Of a DNA stretch of 64,000 nt, positions 23,041 to 35,945 are shown piece by piece. The position numbers and the translations under genes are program-made. The stretch spans positions 6,880,001-6,944,000 of the forward strand of contig CATNEN010000038.1 of NCBI GenBank assembly GCA_950097015.1, given 5' to 3'. The notes under the pieces are model-generated. The model searched no databases. It was not told the DNA's origin and saw only the letters and a list, made by a program, of their open reading frames with translations. The stretch's first letter is position 1. Every line of letters starts with the position of its first letter. The DNA is from Macrostomum hystrix. Lineage: Eukaryota; Platyhelminthes; Macrostomidae.

Positions 23041-24714
23041 TCGTGTTTCGCTTCTGATATTTTTCATTGCGATGTTTCGACTGTGAACAGGTGAACTGTA
23101 TGCAAAGTGTCTTTATTGAGACCCATTATTATAGTCTCATTATCGTCCTTTTATACGGCTGACACAAGCAATAGCAGCCAATAAAAAATCGGAAGCAATA
23201 AATTTATAATTCCAGCCGTTACTGATTTGCCCATATAAATGCATTTTGAGGCGCGGCAGACATCTGTGGGCTTAACTAAAACTTGGTAAGATAATATAAT
23301 ATAATAGCTATTACAATATTGTTACAAGCTTCAACTACATGTATATGTGTGCTTTTAATTGCACACACGCACTGGTAGGCACAGATTCCATATTACCAGG
23401 TTGGCACTCAGGAGAACTCAGGAAACTCAGGAGAACTCCGAGAAGACACGGCCGATCAATAAGACGAAGGCGAACAGCCGGCTTACGAATACCAAGAAGA
23501 CTACGAACTACTATTCGCACTAGAAAGAAGATACCAGTACAGTAAGTGTCACGTGACTTTATAAATTCTTAGGCAATTGTCCCCCATTGTCTAAGTTGTT
23601 GGAGTTTTGTGTGCAGCCCTGATCAACACACCGGTCTCTTCAGGACGTTCTGGCATCCCACACAGCTATTTCGAGTGAGTGTTGTGTTGTCTAGTGTTGT
23701 CTAGTGCGACCTAAAAGAGCTTGTTCTGGATATTCTCGACAAGAAATCGGGTTGGCATGTGGCCTGAATGTTTCACAGACATGAAACTACTGAGTAACAG
23801 GTACAGGTTGATGTTGCAGCAAACATCACCAACAAGAGCCCATTCTGGAAGCTTAAATGTCGCAAGATTATCATGTAGAAGAATTTTTTTAATTGTCACA
23901 TTGAGGAAAAATTGCTTAGTAACTGGAATTCTCGAGAATGCCTTGTTCCAACACACTGACATCTCTTCGGCATTGCCATGCGCTAACAGTGGGCTGCGTA
24001 GCATGAACACTAGCAAGACCAGGGGGTATTTCAAACACCGCTGCCTACTTGGCGGTAGCTCCCGAACCGAATAACCGATTTTCGTGAAAGTCCACTATGG
24101 CTCCAAAGTTTCCGCTCTTTATGATGAACTCACTTTCAAAGCCGTTCAAGTCAGCATCGTCGAGATATTCAGCGATTCTTGTCGAAGACCCTGATGACAA
24201 GGACAGCTGACATTGCTCGTATGAACCTGTATGGCGAATCCATATTGCTTAAAAAGCAATAGTATAAATTAATACAGTATATAGTCAACAATCATAGCCA
24301 ACATGGTGGTTTTTGCCACCAGACACCCCCGACGTTGAACATGACGATGCCGATGTTTTTAATTCCGGAAGTTGTCTCATCGGACAAGCGAAGTCATCAG
24401 GCTGTCAATCTTTTTGAGCTGATGGCAACAAAAATATACTACAATTTTGGCAATTCAACTTTTAGAACTTATGTCTGATAAATAACAGTTCTCGTTTTTA
24501 AACGTACTTAAAGTGCAGTCCACTGGCTAGAACAGACGGACGCACAAGCTCCAACCACTAGTAAGTTGCTGGGATTATATTCAGCTTTCTAAAAAAAACA
24601 TTTTTTAGTATCGAAACATGGATCCTATGAAGCCTATATACTGGTAAGCATAATGAGGGCATGGCGCGTGTTTGTCTCTCTAGGTTCTATATTCAGAGCT
24701 TCATTTACAGTAGT
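23041..24714. other. Intergenic
   Basis: No supported gene. Overlapping open frames on both strands at about 23711-24074 lack ATG-led or splice support and are probably chance. Confidence 0.4.
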
Positions 24715-25832
24715 CTTGGGTGTCCACGATTAGCCATGGTGTCCTCTGTTAGATATGTGTGTCCACTATAACACAAGGGTGTCCACTGTTACACAAGGGT
24801 GTCCACTATTAGCCATGGTGTCCTCTGTTAGATAATGGGTGTCCACTATAACACAAGGGTGTCCACTGTTACACAAGGGTGTCCACTATAACACAAGGGT
24901 GTCCACTGTTACACAAGGGTATCCACTATAACACAAGGGTGTCCACTATTACACAAGGGTGTCCACTGTTACACAAGGGTGTCCACTATTACACAAAGGT
25001 ATCCACTATTGCACAAGGGTATCCACTGTTACACAAGGGTGTCCACTATTAGCCATGGTGTCCTCTGTTAGATATGGGTGTCCACTATTACACAAGGGTG
25101 TCCACTGTTACACAAGGGTGTCCACAGCTGTTACACAAGGGTGTCCACTATTAGCCATGGTGTCCTCTGTTAGATAATGGGTGTCCACTATAACACAAGG
25201 GTGTCCACTGTTACACAAGGGTGTCCACTATAACACAAGGGTGTCCACTGTTACACAAGGGTATCCACTATAACACAAGGGTGTCCACTATTACACAAGG
25301 GTGTCCACTGTTACACAAGGGTGTCCACTATTACACAAAGGTATCCACTATTGCACAAGGGTATCCACTGTTACACAAGGGTGTCCACTATTAGCCATGG
25401 TGTCCTCTGTTAGATATGGGTGTCCACTATTACACAAGGGTGTCCACTGTTACACAAGGGTGTCCACAGCTGTTACACAAGGGTGTCCACTATTAGCCAT
25501 GGTGTCCTCTGTTAGATATGGGTGTCCGCTATTACACAAGGGTGTCCACTTTTGCATAAGGATGTCCACTATTACACAGGGGTGTCCACTATTACACAAT
25601 GGTGTCCACTGTTGCAAAAGAGTGTCCATGCACTATAACACAAGGGTGTCCACTATTACACAAGGGTGTCCACTATTACACAATGCTGTCCACTGTTGCA
25701 AAAGAGTGTCCACTATAACACAAGGGTGTCCACTATTACACAAGGGTGTCCACTATTACACAAGGGTGTCCACTAATAGACAAGGGTGTCCACTGTTACA
25801 CAAGGGTGTCCACTAATAGACAAGGGTGTTAT
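24715..25832. repeat. Minisatellite, 20-bp unit with 342-bp higher-order repeat
   Basis: About 55 copies of GTGTCCACTRTTACACAAGG. A block with AGCCATGGTGTCCTCTGTTA variants and ATAATGGG recurs exactly 342 bp apart (24811 and 25153), showing block duplication. Stray copies (GGGTGTCCAC, GGTTGTCCACTGC) reappear at 29045-29095, beyond the next array. Confidence 0.96.
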
Positions 25833-26665
25833 GAGACTAGACATGAGTTATTATATTTGAGACCTTACAACGTCACAAAGTTTCCTATCTCTGTAGTGCA
25901 ATTCAACGTTAATGATATTTCGTCTTTGTGAAGAATAGAGGCGTTAAAATTTTGGAAATTGTGAAATTTCGATCTTATGAAAGTTAAGCTCGACGTTGTA
26001 AAATTACCGGTTTGTGAAACGCCCGCTTCTTTTCGTGCAACTTTTTTTAGTCTGAGTCCCACGCTCATGAGCAAAATCACACAAGCATTCCACGCTAGTA
26101 CTCAAACGATTTTGCCCGTCAGTTAAGTAAGAGTTACTTTAATAGTAGAAAGATCACCGTATTTTTCTCTTTATCTCCCAAAATATTCAACCAATCGCCA
26201 TCAAAATCCCGAACACGGACTAAAATTTTCTCTCAATTGGCATACATTTTCTGCTCAAAAAGTTCCAACGTGTAACCGAGTCGGCTATTATTGTAGACAC
26301 AGTTTTATTGATAATATTATTCGCTAGTATATTTTTTAACCCCAATAGATTCGCCACGTAGGCTTATGTAGGGCAATGTTTAACCTATAATATAGTGTGC
26401 ATTAGTCACCGCACAGAATGCACACTGGAAAGGGGTGTTTCCAGTGCAGTCGCTAGTTAAGCCTTTTTTAGACACGTCTTATTGATTTAAAGGTCGCCCC
26501 TCGGACCGTCTATTTTAGTAATTGTTTTCTGTTTACTCTCGCTTCGTCGTGTGTTATTCTCAGGCTCAGGCCCGCACTGGTTTGACCTCCATGGCTGGAA
26601 GGGGGTTGCTGCGATGGCCGAAAAGGAGAGTTGGCTATGGATAAACAAACCCACCCACCTTTGAG

Positions 26666-26670
26666 TATAA
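26666..26670 (+). promoter_or_regulatory. TATA box
   Basis: TTTGAGTATAAGTAGCGCCCC lies 87 bp before the ATG at 26753. Confidence 0.65.
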
Positions 26671-26752
26671 GTAGCGCCCCAGTCGCCCCACTACAGCAGA
26701 CGCTCGGCACATTCAAGCGACGACACTAAAACCTGCAGTCTTTATCAGCACG

Positions 26753-26968
26753 ATGTCGGCCAACAAGGATTCCTGTCTGAGCGTATTCAAGGAGCTGGAC
26801 CTGGACGGCAATGGCTACCTGACAGCTGACGAGGTCAAGAAGGCCATGAAAGGCCTGGGGATCCCGATGAGCGACAGTGAGGTTCAGCAGCTGATCAATA
26901 ACTGCGACAAGGACGGGGACAGCCGCGTCAACTACAAGGAGTTCGCCGAGGCGCTGAGCAAGAAATAG
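26753..26968 (+). CDS. Small two-EF-hand calcium-binding protein
   Basis: One exon encodes 71 residues, with loops DLDGNGYLTADE and DKDGDSRVNYKE. The second loop has Ser in place of the usual Gly at position 6, which may weaken or reshape that site. Sequence, promoter and 3' UTR all mark it as a tandem duplicate of the gene at 22539. The coding regions have diverged at about a third of residues, mostly between and before the loops, so both copies look selected rather than decaying. Confidence 0.94.
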   Translation: MSANKDSCLSVFKELDLDGNGYLTADEVKKAMKGLGIPMSDSEVQQLINNCDKDGDSRVNYKEFAEALSKK

Positions 26969-27186
26969 GTCCGCTAATGATTGAGCCTACTTTAGTAGAC
27001 CAGCATATTCTTTGCTATAACTATACATAAACCAATACTGTTGTCTAAGCATTAATTAAAATTTATACTGCACTTTCATTTTTACGTTCCCTTTGTTTAT
27101 GTATGCCATTGTAATCGGCCGTGATATTTAGAGCGCATGTAATGGCGCGTAAATTGGCAAATATTACATCTTGTGTTTTTTAAACA

Positions 27187-27192
27187 AATAAA
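27187..27192 (+). other. Poly(A) signal
   Basis: AATAAA after the conserved ACATCTTGTGTTTTTT block. Confidence 0.6.
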
Positions 27193-27299
27193 AAAAATGA
27201 CTTATATTTTCACTGCTGTTAATTTCCATTGCGCTAATTGTTATTACGGATTAACAGTAAGGACGGGGTCTAATTAAGACTAATTTCATGGGACCATTT

Positions 27300-28890
27300 C
27301 AAACTGCCGTGAGATTATGGATAAACTGCCATGAGATTATGGATAAACTGCCATGAGATTATGAATAAACTGCCATGAGATTATGGCTAAACTGCCATGA
27401 GATTATGGATAAACTGCCGTGAGATTATGGATAAACTGCCATGAGATTATGGCTAAACTGCCATGAGATTATGAATAAACTGCCATGAGATTATGGATAA
27501 AGTGCCATGAGATTATGGATAAACTGCCATGAGATTATGGCTAAACTGTCATGAGATTATGGATAAACTGCCATGAGATTATGGATAAACTGCCATGAGA
27601 TTATGGATAAAGTGCCATGAGATTATGGATAAACTGCCATGAGATTATGGATAAACTGCCATGAGATTATGGATAAAGTGCCATGAGATTATGGCTAAAC
27701 TGCCATTAGATTATGGATAAACTGCCATGAGATTATGGCTAAACTGTCATGAGATTATGGATAAACTGCCATGAGATTATGGATAAACTGTCATGAGATT
27801 ATGGATAAACTGCCATGAGATTATGGATAAACTGCCATGAGATTATGGATAAACTGCCATGAGATTATGGCTAAACTGTCATGAGATTATGGCTAAACTG
27901 CCATGAGATTATGGATAAACTGCCATGAGATTATGGATAAAGTGCCATGAGATTATGGCTAAACTGCCATTAGATTATGGATAAACTGCCATGAGATTAT
28001 GGCTAAACTGTCATGAGATTATGGATAAACTGCCATGAGATTATGGATAAACTGTCATGAGATTATGGATAAACTGCCATGAGATTATGGATAAACTGCC
28101 ATGAGATTATGGATAAACTGCCATGAGATTATGGATAAACTGTCATGAGATTATGGATAAACTGCCATGAGATTATGGATAAACTGCCATGAGATTATGG
28201 CTAAACTGCCATGAGATTATGGATAAAGTGCCATGAGATTATGGATAAACTGCCATGAGATTATGGCTAAACTGTCATGAGATTATGGATAAACTGCCAT
28301 GAGATTATGGATAAACTGCCATGAGATTATGGCTAAAGTGCCATGAGATTATGGATAAACTGCCATGAGATTATGGCTAAACTGTCATCAGATTATGGAT
28401 AAACTGCCATGAGATTATGGATAAACTGCCATGAGATTATGGATAAAGTGCCATGAGATTATGGATAAACTGCCATGAGATTATGGCTAAACTGTCATGA
28501 GATTATGGATAAACTGCCATGAGATTATGGATAAACTGTCATGAGATTATGGATAAACTGCCATGAGATTATGGCTAAACTGCCATGAGATTATGGATAA
28601 ACTGCCATGAGATTATGGATAAAGTGCCATGAGATTATGGCTAAACTGCCATGAGATTATGGATAAACTGCCATGAGATTATGGCTAAACTGCCATGAGA
28701 TTATGGATAAACTGTCATGAGATTATGGATAAACTGCCATGAGATTATGGATAAACTGCCATGAGATTATGGATAAACTACCATGAGATTATGGATAAAC
28801 TGCCATGAGATTAGGGATAAACTGCCATGAGATTAGGATAAAGTGCCATGAGATTATGGATAAATTGGCATGAGATTAGGATAAATTGAT
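27300..28890. repeat. Minisatellite, 22-bp unit
   Basis: About 72 copies of AAACTGCCATGAGATTATGGAT. Variants (GGCT for GGAT, TCATGAG for CCATGAG, AAAGTG for AAACTG) recur in the same order, indicating block amplification. The right end decays gradually to GATATCAGATTATAG. Confidence 0.97.
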
Positions 28891-29245
28891 ATCAGATTAT
28901 AGTAAGTACTGATATTACTGTGATATTGTTTCGAAATTATTTAAAAGTGCAATCAGCTTTTCATATTAAGATTAGACTATAAGCATTGAGATGAGATCAC
29001 GAGTATTACGAGTGCATTAAGAAACTTTTTCTGCTTTTGGGACATGGGTGTCCACTTATTTGACACGGGTGTCCCTGTTTTACATGGTTGTCCACTGCTA
29101 CTCGTAGATTCAAGATATTTTAAGGCTATCAAAACTACTTCACGCGAGTACGAGTAGTATCTTTCAAACCATTAGCAAAAAATTAACAAACTTCCTATAA
29201 AGAGCGACCTATAAAGAGGATTACAAGCAACAAAGTCAAAAGCAT
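28891..29245. other. Short unique spacer between two arrays
   Basis: No gene. It contains two or three stray units of the 20-bp array found at 24715-25832. Confidence 0.6.
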
Positions 29246-32200
29246 CTGCTAGATAAAAGTATCAGCTGTTAGATAAAAGTATCAGCTGTTAGATAAAAGT
29301 GTCAGCTGTTAGATAAAAGTGTCAGCTGCTAGATAAAAGTGTCAGCTGTTAGATAAATGTGTCAGCTGTTAGATAAAAGTGTCAGCTGTTAGATAAAAAT
29401 GTCAGCTGTTAGATAAAAGTATCAGCTGTTAGATAAAAGTGTCAGCTGTTAGATAAAAGTGTCAGCTGTTAGATAAAAGTATCAGCTGTTAGATAAAAGT
29501 GTCAGCTGTTAGATAAAAGTGTCAGCTGCTAGATAAAAGTGTCAGCTGTTAGATAAATGTGTCAGCTGTTAGATAAAAGTGTCAGCTGTTAGATAAAATG
29601 TCAGCTGTTAGATAAAAGTATCAGCTGTTAGATAAAAGTGTCAGCTGTTAGATAAAAGTGTCAGCTGTTAGATAAAAGTATCAGCTGTTAGATAAAAGTG
29701 TCAGCTGCTAGATAAAAGTGTCAGCAGCTAGACGAAAGTGTCAGCTGCTAGATAAAAGTGTCAGCTGTTTGACGAAAGTGTCAGCTGTTAGATAAAAGTT
29801 TCAGCTGTTAGACAAAAGTGACTGCTGCTAGAAACATAAGTATCAGCTATCATATAAAATTGTCAGCTGTTAGATAAAAGTGTCAGCTGCTAGATAAAAG
29901 TGTCAGCTGTTAGATAAGAGTGTCAGCTGCTAGATAAGAGTGTCAGCTGCTAGATAAAAGTGTCAGCTGCTAGATAAAAGTGTCAGCTGTTAGATAAGAG
30001 TGTCAGCTGCTAGATAAAAGTGTCAGCTGTTAGATAAAAGTGTCAGCTGTTAGATAAAAGTGTCAGCTGTTAGATAAAAGTGTCAGCTGTTAGATAAAAG
30101 TGTCAGCTGTTAGATAAAAGTGTCAGTTGTTAGATAAAAGTATCAGCTGTTAGATAAAAGTGTCAGCTGTTAGATAAAAGTGTCAGCTGTTAGATAAAAG
30201 TATCAGCTGTTAGATAAAAGTGTCAGCTGTTAGATAAAAGTATCAGCTGTTAGATAAAAGTGTCAGCTGTTAGATAAAAGTGTCAGCTGTTAGATAAAAG
30301 TGTCAGCTGTTAGATAAAAGTATCAGCTGTTAGATAAAAGTGTCAGCTGCTAGATAAAAGTGTCAGCAGCTAGACGAAAGTGTCAGCTGCTAGATAAAAG
30401 TGTCAGCTGTTTGACGAAAGTGTCAGCTGTTAGATAAAAGTTTCAGCTGTTAGACAAAAGTGACTGCTGCTAGAAACATAAGTATCAGCTATCATATAAA
30501 ATTGTCAGCTGTTAGATAAAAGTGTCAGCTGCTAGATAAAAGTGTCAGCTGTTAGATAAGAGTGTCAGCTGCTAGATAAGAGTGTCAGCTGCTAGATAAA
30601 AGTGTCAGCTGCTAGATAAAAGTGTCAGCTGTTAGATAAGAGTGTCTGCTGCTAGATAAAAGTGTCAGCTGTTAGATAAAAGTGTCAGCTGTTAGATAAA
30701 AGTGTCAGCTGTTAGATAAAAGTGTCAGCTGTTAGATAAAAGTGTCAGCTGTTAGATAAAAGTGTCAGTTGTTAGATAAAAGTATCAGCTGTTAGATAAA
30801 AGTGTCAGCTGTTAGATAAAAGTGTCAGCTGCTAGATAAAAGTATCAGCTGTTAGACAAAAGTGACTGCTGCTAGATACATAAGTATCAGCTGTTAGATA
30901 AAAGTTTCAGCTGTTAGATAAAAGTGTCAGCTGTTAGATAAAAGTATCAGCTGTTAGATAAAAGTATCAGCTGTTAGACAAAAGTGACTGCTGCTAGATA
31001 CATAAGTATCAGCTGTTAGATAAAAGTTTCAGCTGTTAGATAAAAGTGTCAGCTGTTAGATAAAAGTATCAGCTGTTAGATAAAAGTGTCAGCTGTTAGA
31101 TAAAAGTGTCAGCTGTTAGATAAAAGTATCAGCTGTTAGATAAAAGTGTCAGCTGTTAGATAAAAGTATCAGCTGTTAGATAAAAGTGTCAGCTGTTAGA
31201 TAAAAGTATTTGCTGTTAGATAAAAGTGTCAGCTGCTAGATAAAAGTGTCAGCTGTTAGACAAAAGTGTCAGCTGTTAGATAAAAGTATTAGCTGTTAGA
31301 CAAAAGTGACTGCTGCTAGATAAAAGTGTCAGCTGTTAGACAAAAGTGACTGCTGCTAGAAACATAAGTATCAGCTATCATATACAATTGTCAGCTGTTA
31401 GATAAAAGTGTCAGCTGTTAGATAAAAGTGTCAGCTGTTAGATAAAAGTATTTGCTGTTAGACAAAAGTGACTGCTGCTAGACAAAAGTATCAGCTGTTA
31501 GACAAAAGTGACTGCTGCTAGATACATAAGTATCAGCTGTTAGATAAAAGTTTCAGCTGTTAGATAAAAGTGTCAGCTGTTAGATAAAAGTATCAGCTGT
31601 TAGATAAAAGTTTCAGCTGTTAGATAAAAGTGTCAGCTGTTAGATAAAAGTGTCAGCTGTTAGATAAAAGTGTCAGCTGTTAGATAAAAGTGTCAGTTGT
31701 TAGATAAAAGTATCAGCTGTTAGATAAAAGTGTCAGCTGTTAGATAAAAGTATCAGCTGTTAGATAAAAGTGTCAGCTGTTAGATAAAAGTGTCAGCTGT
31801 TAGATAAAAGTATCAGCTGTTAGATAAAAGTGTCAGCTGTTAGATAAAAGTATTAGCTGTTAGATAAAAGTGTCAGCTGTTAGATAAAAGTATTTGCTGT
31901 TAGATAAAAGTGTCAGCTGCTAGATAAAAGTGTCAGCTGTTAGACAAAAGTGTCAGCTGTTAGATAAAAGTATTAGCTGTTAGACAAAAGTGACTGCTGC
32001 TAGATAAAAGTGTCAGCTGTTAGACAAAAGTGACTGCTGCTAGAAACATAAGTATCAGCTATCATATACAATTGTCAGCTGTTAGATAAAAGTGTCAGCT
32101 GTTAGATAAAAGTGTCAGCTGTTAGATAAAAGTATTTGCTGTTAGACAAAAGTGACTGCTGCTAGATAAAAGTATCAGCTGTTAGACAAAAGTGACTGCT

Positions 32201-33215
32201 GCTAGATACATAAGTATCAGCTGTTAGATAAAAGTTTCAGCTGTTAGATAAAAGTGTCAGCTGTTAGATAAAAGTATCAGCTGTTAGATAAAAGTTTCAG
32301 CTGTTAGATAAAAGTGTCAGCTGTTAGATAAAAGTGTCAGCTGTTAGATAAAAGTGTCAGCTGTTAGATAAAAGTGTCAGTTGTTAGATAAAAGTATCAG
32401 CTGTTAGATAAAAGTGTCAGCTGTTAGATAAAAGTATCAGCTGTTAGATAAAAGTATCAGCTGTTAGACAAAAGTGACTGCTGCTAGATACATAAGTATC
32501 AGCTGTTAGATAAAAGTATCAGCTGTTAGACAAAAGTGACTGCTGCTAGATACATAAGTATCAGCTGTTAGATAAAAGTTTCAGCTGTTAGATAAAAGTG
32601 TCAGCTGTTAGATAAAAGTATCAGCTGTTAGATAAAAGTTTCAGCTGTTAGATAAAAGTGTCAGCTGTTAGATAAAAGTATCAGCTGTTAGATAAAAGTT
32701 TCAGCTGTTAGATAAAAGTGTCAGCTGTTAGATAAAAGTATCAGCTGTTAGATAAAAGTATCAGCTGTTAGATAAAAGTTTCAGCTGTTAGATAAAAGTG
32801 TCAGCTGTTAGATAAAAGTGTCAGCTGTTAGATAAAAGTGTCAGCTGTTAGATAAAAGTATCAGCTGTTAGATAAAAGTTTCAGCTGTTAGATAAAAGTG
32901 TCAGCTGTTAGATAAAAGTATCAGCTGTTAGATAAAAGTATCAGCTGTTAGATAAAAGTTTCAGCTGTTAGATAAAAGTATCAGCTGTTAGATAAAAGTA
33001 TCAGCTGTTAGATAAAAGTTTCAGCTGTTAGATAAAAGTATCAGCTGTTAGATAAAAGTTTCAGCTGTTAGATAAAAGTTTCAGCTGTTAGATAAAAGTG
33101 TCAGCTGTTAGATAAAAGTATCAGCTGTTAGATAAAAGTATCAGCTGTTAGATAAAAGTTTCAGCTGTTAGATAAAATTGTCAGCTGTTAGATAAAAGTG
33201 TCAGCTGTTAGATAT
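29246..33215. repeat. Minisatellite, 20-bp unit with E-box and GATA motif, about 4 kb
   Basis: Nearly 200 copies of GTCAGCTGTTAGATAAAAGT. Almost every unit holds CAGCTG (an E-box) and AGATAA (a GATA-type site) three bases apart. Marker variants (GACTGCTGCTAGAAACATAAG) recur at 29821, 30463, 31349 and 32033, giving higher-order periods of about 640-690 bp. Confidence 0.97.
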
Positions 33216-34012
33216 ATGCGTATTAGCCTTAATCTTACAGCAATGAATTACAGTTAATAATTCCAAAATTGCGAGATTTGTACTAATATTTATTACTAAT
33301 ATGTTCAGATACTACCTGAGAGATACCAATCTACTTCTATTGCAATAAATAATAGCAATAAAATGCTTGAACTTCCTGCGAACTGTGCTTGCTTCAGTAC
33401 ATTCAAGCTACCCTCGAAACTTGCTGCCTAATAGGCGGATAGAAAAATACAGGTTGAAGCTCGCATGACAGTTTTAGTACAGTGCTATCGTCAGCCTCGG
33501 ACAGCCCAAGTCTTCTAGACTGCTGGAGATGGCTTGAGCAAATAGGCAGCTTGGAAACTTTGTTACCTTGGCCACAAACTTCGCGTAGTGGGGTCGGCTG
33601 CGTAGGCTGCCATACCTGCGAGCTTGCCACCTCCAGCCTTTGGCAATGCCTCTTTGTGTGTGGGGGGAGCCTCTGCAAGCCTTTTCCGCTGGGCCCTAGG
33701 ACCGGCACCTTGGAGACGAGAAATGTGGCGCGCCCCTGCCAGTACAATGTATGGACTCCGCCCCCTCCTGCTGCTGCACATCGCGCTGCCGCGGTGTCAC
33801 CGACCGACAGTTTTTGTGTCTGTTCGATGTTTAGTCATTGCGCGGCCGGTTGTTGATGCGGAAAGGAGAGAGGCTGTGGGCGGCGGGGAGAGAAAAGCCT
33901 GTCTCACTGGCATTGTCCGGTCCCTTCAACCGAGCTTGAGAAGGTGTGCAAGTGTGTGTGTGTGTGTGTGTGGGTGCGGCTGCCAGCACGGGCCAAGCAA
34001 GTGACCGACCAG
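33216..34012. other. 5' flank of the calmodulin gene
   Basis: GC content rises towards the gene. A (TG)n tract lies at 33952-33972. Open frames here on both strands follow from composition and have no domain support. Confidence 0.45.
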
Positions 34013-34020
34013 TATTAAAG
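34013..34020 (+). promoter_or_regulatory. TATA-like element
   Basis: AGTATTAAAGCTCGCCC lies about 90 bp upstream of the calmodulin ATG, at the same distance as the TATA boxes of the small EF-hand genes. Confidence 0.4.
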
Positions 34021-34087
34021 CTCGCCCACCACTTGGAGTAAGAGCCGCACAGTTCCTGTGTCCGATCCTGAGCACTTGCAGCCTTGA

Positions 34088-34845
<758 letters not shown>

Positions 34846-35245
34846 GCGGCAGCTTGAAGCAGTTCCAGACATTCGTTTTGCTTCTAATTCGCTACGAACT
34901 AATTGTTTGAATTATTCTAACACTCATGTCTTCAAGCCCTAATCAGCTGTTTTAACTCTTCCAGTTGTGGCAGCAGCCATGGTCAGTTTTTGCTTATTTA
35001 CTAAAAAATATATTTTACACGTATTAGCCGTCACAATAACTACTAATACGTTAAGTTTTAAGCTGTACTGCTGAGCTCACTCCAGTCGTTGTGATTTATT
35101 TCTGGTGGAGACAGAACTTCCGGACAAAAATTACACAAAGCACTTGACAGCAGATTGATTCGAACTCCCGTCCTCTCGGTCGAAATTTGGAACCCAAATG
35201 ATCAGAAAGTCGATGATTATGACCATTTTCATAATTGTCGTGCAG

Positions 35246-35545
35246 GAGTACATCGAGGAGGTGGACCCGGAGCTGACCGGAGTGCTGGAGCAGGCCACCT
35301 TCATGCGCCTCATGGCCGACAAGATGAAGCCGCGAGACACCGAGGAGGCTGTCATCGAGGCGTTTCGAGTGTTCGACAAGCAGAGCACCGGCCTCGTGTC
35401 CGCGTCCGAGCTGCGGAACCAGCTTACCCAGCTGGGCGAGCGACTCACCGACGAGGAGGTCGACGCCCTAATTAAGGAGGCCGATTGCGACGGCGAGGGC
35501 CAAATTAAATACGAGGAATTTGTCAGGTCAATCATCAATCAGTAG
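35246..35545 (+). CDS. Alternative terminal exon of the calmodulin gene, or exon 2 of a separate calmodulin-like gene
   Basis: After GTCGTGCAG| the phase-0 frame encodes 99 residues that align end to end with calmodulin exon 2. EYIEEVD replaces [20 protein letters not shown] replaces [13 protein letters not shown], and the end is EFVRSIINQ. The second loop is destroyed ([12 protein letters not shown]) and the third is degenerate ([12 protein letters not shown]). The fourth ([12 protein letters not shown]) keeps most ligands. No first exon of its own is visible in the 400 bp upstream, and the phase fits exon 1 at 34106-34255. The gene may therefore produce two C-terminal isoforms with different Ca2+ sites. 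The alternative is a distinct gene or pseudogene that has lost its first exon. Confidence 0.75.
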   Translation, partial: EYIEEVDPELTGVLEQATFMRLMADKMKPRDTEEAVIEAFRVFDKQSTGLVSASELRNQLTQLGERLTDEEVDALIKEADCDGEGQIKYEEFVRSIINQ

Positions 35546-35618
35546 TGCATGGGCAGTGCTCAGTAAACTATCTCGTGTATATTAAAAAATAGTTTTTTTG
35601 TTTGCTTATTAATTAACT

Positions 35619-35624
35619 AATAAA
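35619..35624 (+). other. Poly(A) signal
   Basis: AATAAA 74 bp after the stop at 35545. No comparable signal follows the canonical calmodulin stop at 34845. Confidence 0.6.
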
Positions 35625-35703
35625 CAGAAAAAACTTGAAATTTTCAATTTGCATTGTGGCTTTCTAAGGTTGTATGAGCTAATTTATTGATCATTCTATA
35701 GTG

Positions 35704-35922
35704 GGCCATACATCTGAAGGCTGCATAAGGCTATTCAGTCCATGGACTGGGAAGATGCCACACCCACTCTCACCCACAGCTGGGTGAACTGAAGCAATGC
35801 AAAGTTAAGTGTCTTGCTAAAGAACACAAATTGTTCCAGTGAAGTCGAGAATCGAACCCCCGACCTTTCATGAGTCCAAGTCATGAGTCCGACGCACTAA
35901 CTACTAGGCTACAACCCAGCAC
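35704..35922 (-). repeat. tRNA-derived SINE, minus orientation
   Basis: Read on the minus strand it has the tRNA-like head (TAGCCTAGTAGTTAGTGCGT), a B box (GGGTTCGATTCTC), the central GTTCTTTAGCAAGACACTTA block, and CAGTCCATGGACTG in the tail. It is the same family as 18350-18620. Confidence 0.8.
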
Positions 35923-35945
35923 CAACGCGTATTAGCCTAACTAAG

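Larger units (their letters stand above)
26035..27200 (+). repeat. Tandem segmental duplication, copy 2
   Basis: Partner of 21905-23040. Shared landmarks are GAGTCCCACGCTCAT, ACTCAAACGATT, GCACACTGGAAAG, the EF-hand gene and ACATCTTGTGTTTT before the poly(A) signal. Confidence 0.8.

Noticed and set aside
23711-24074. Overlapping frames of 107 and 117 residues on opposite strands
   Set aside because: There is no domain, the minus frame lacks an ATG at its 5' end, and the lengths are compatible with chance.
29246-33215. CRISPR-like array
   Set aside because: Units are contiguous 20-bp repeats without unique spacers, in a clearly eukaryotic context. It is a minisatellite.
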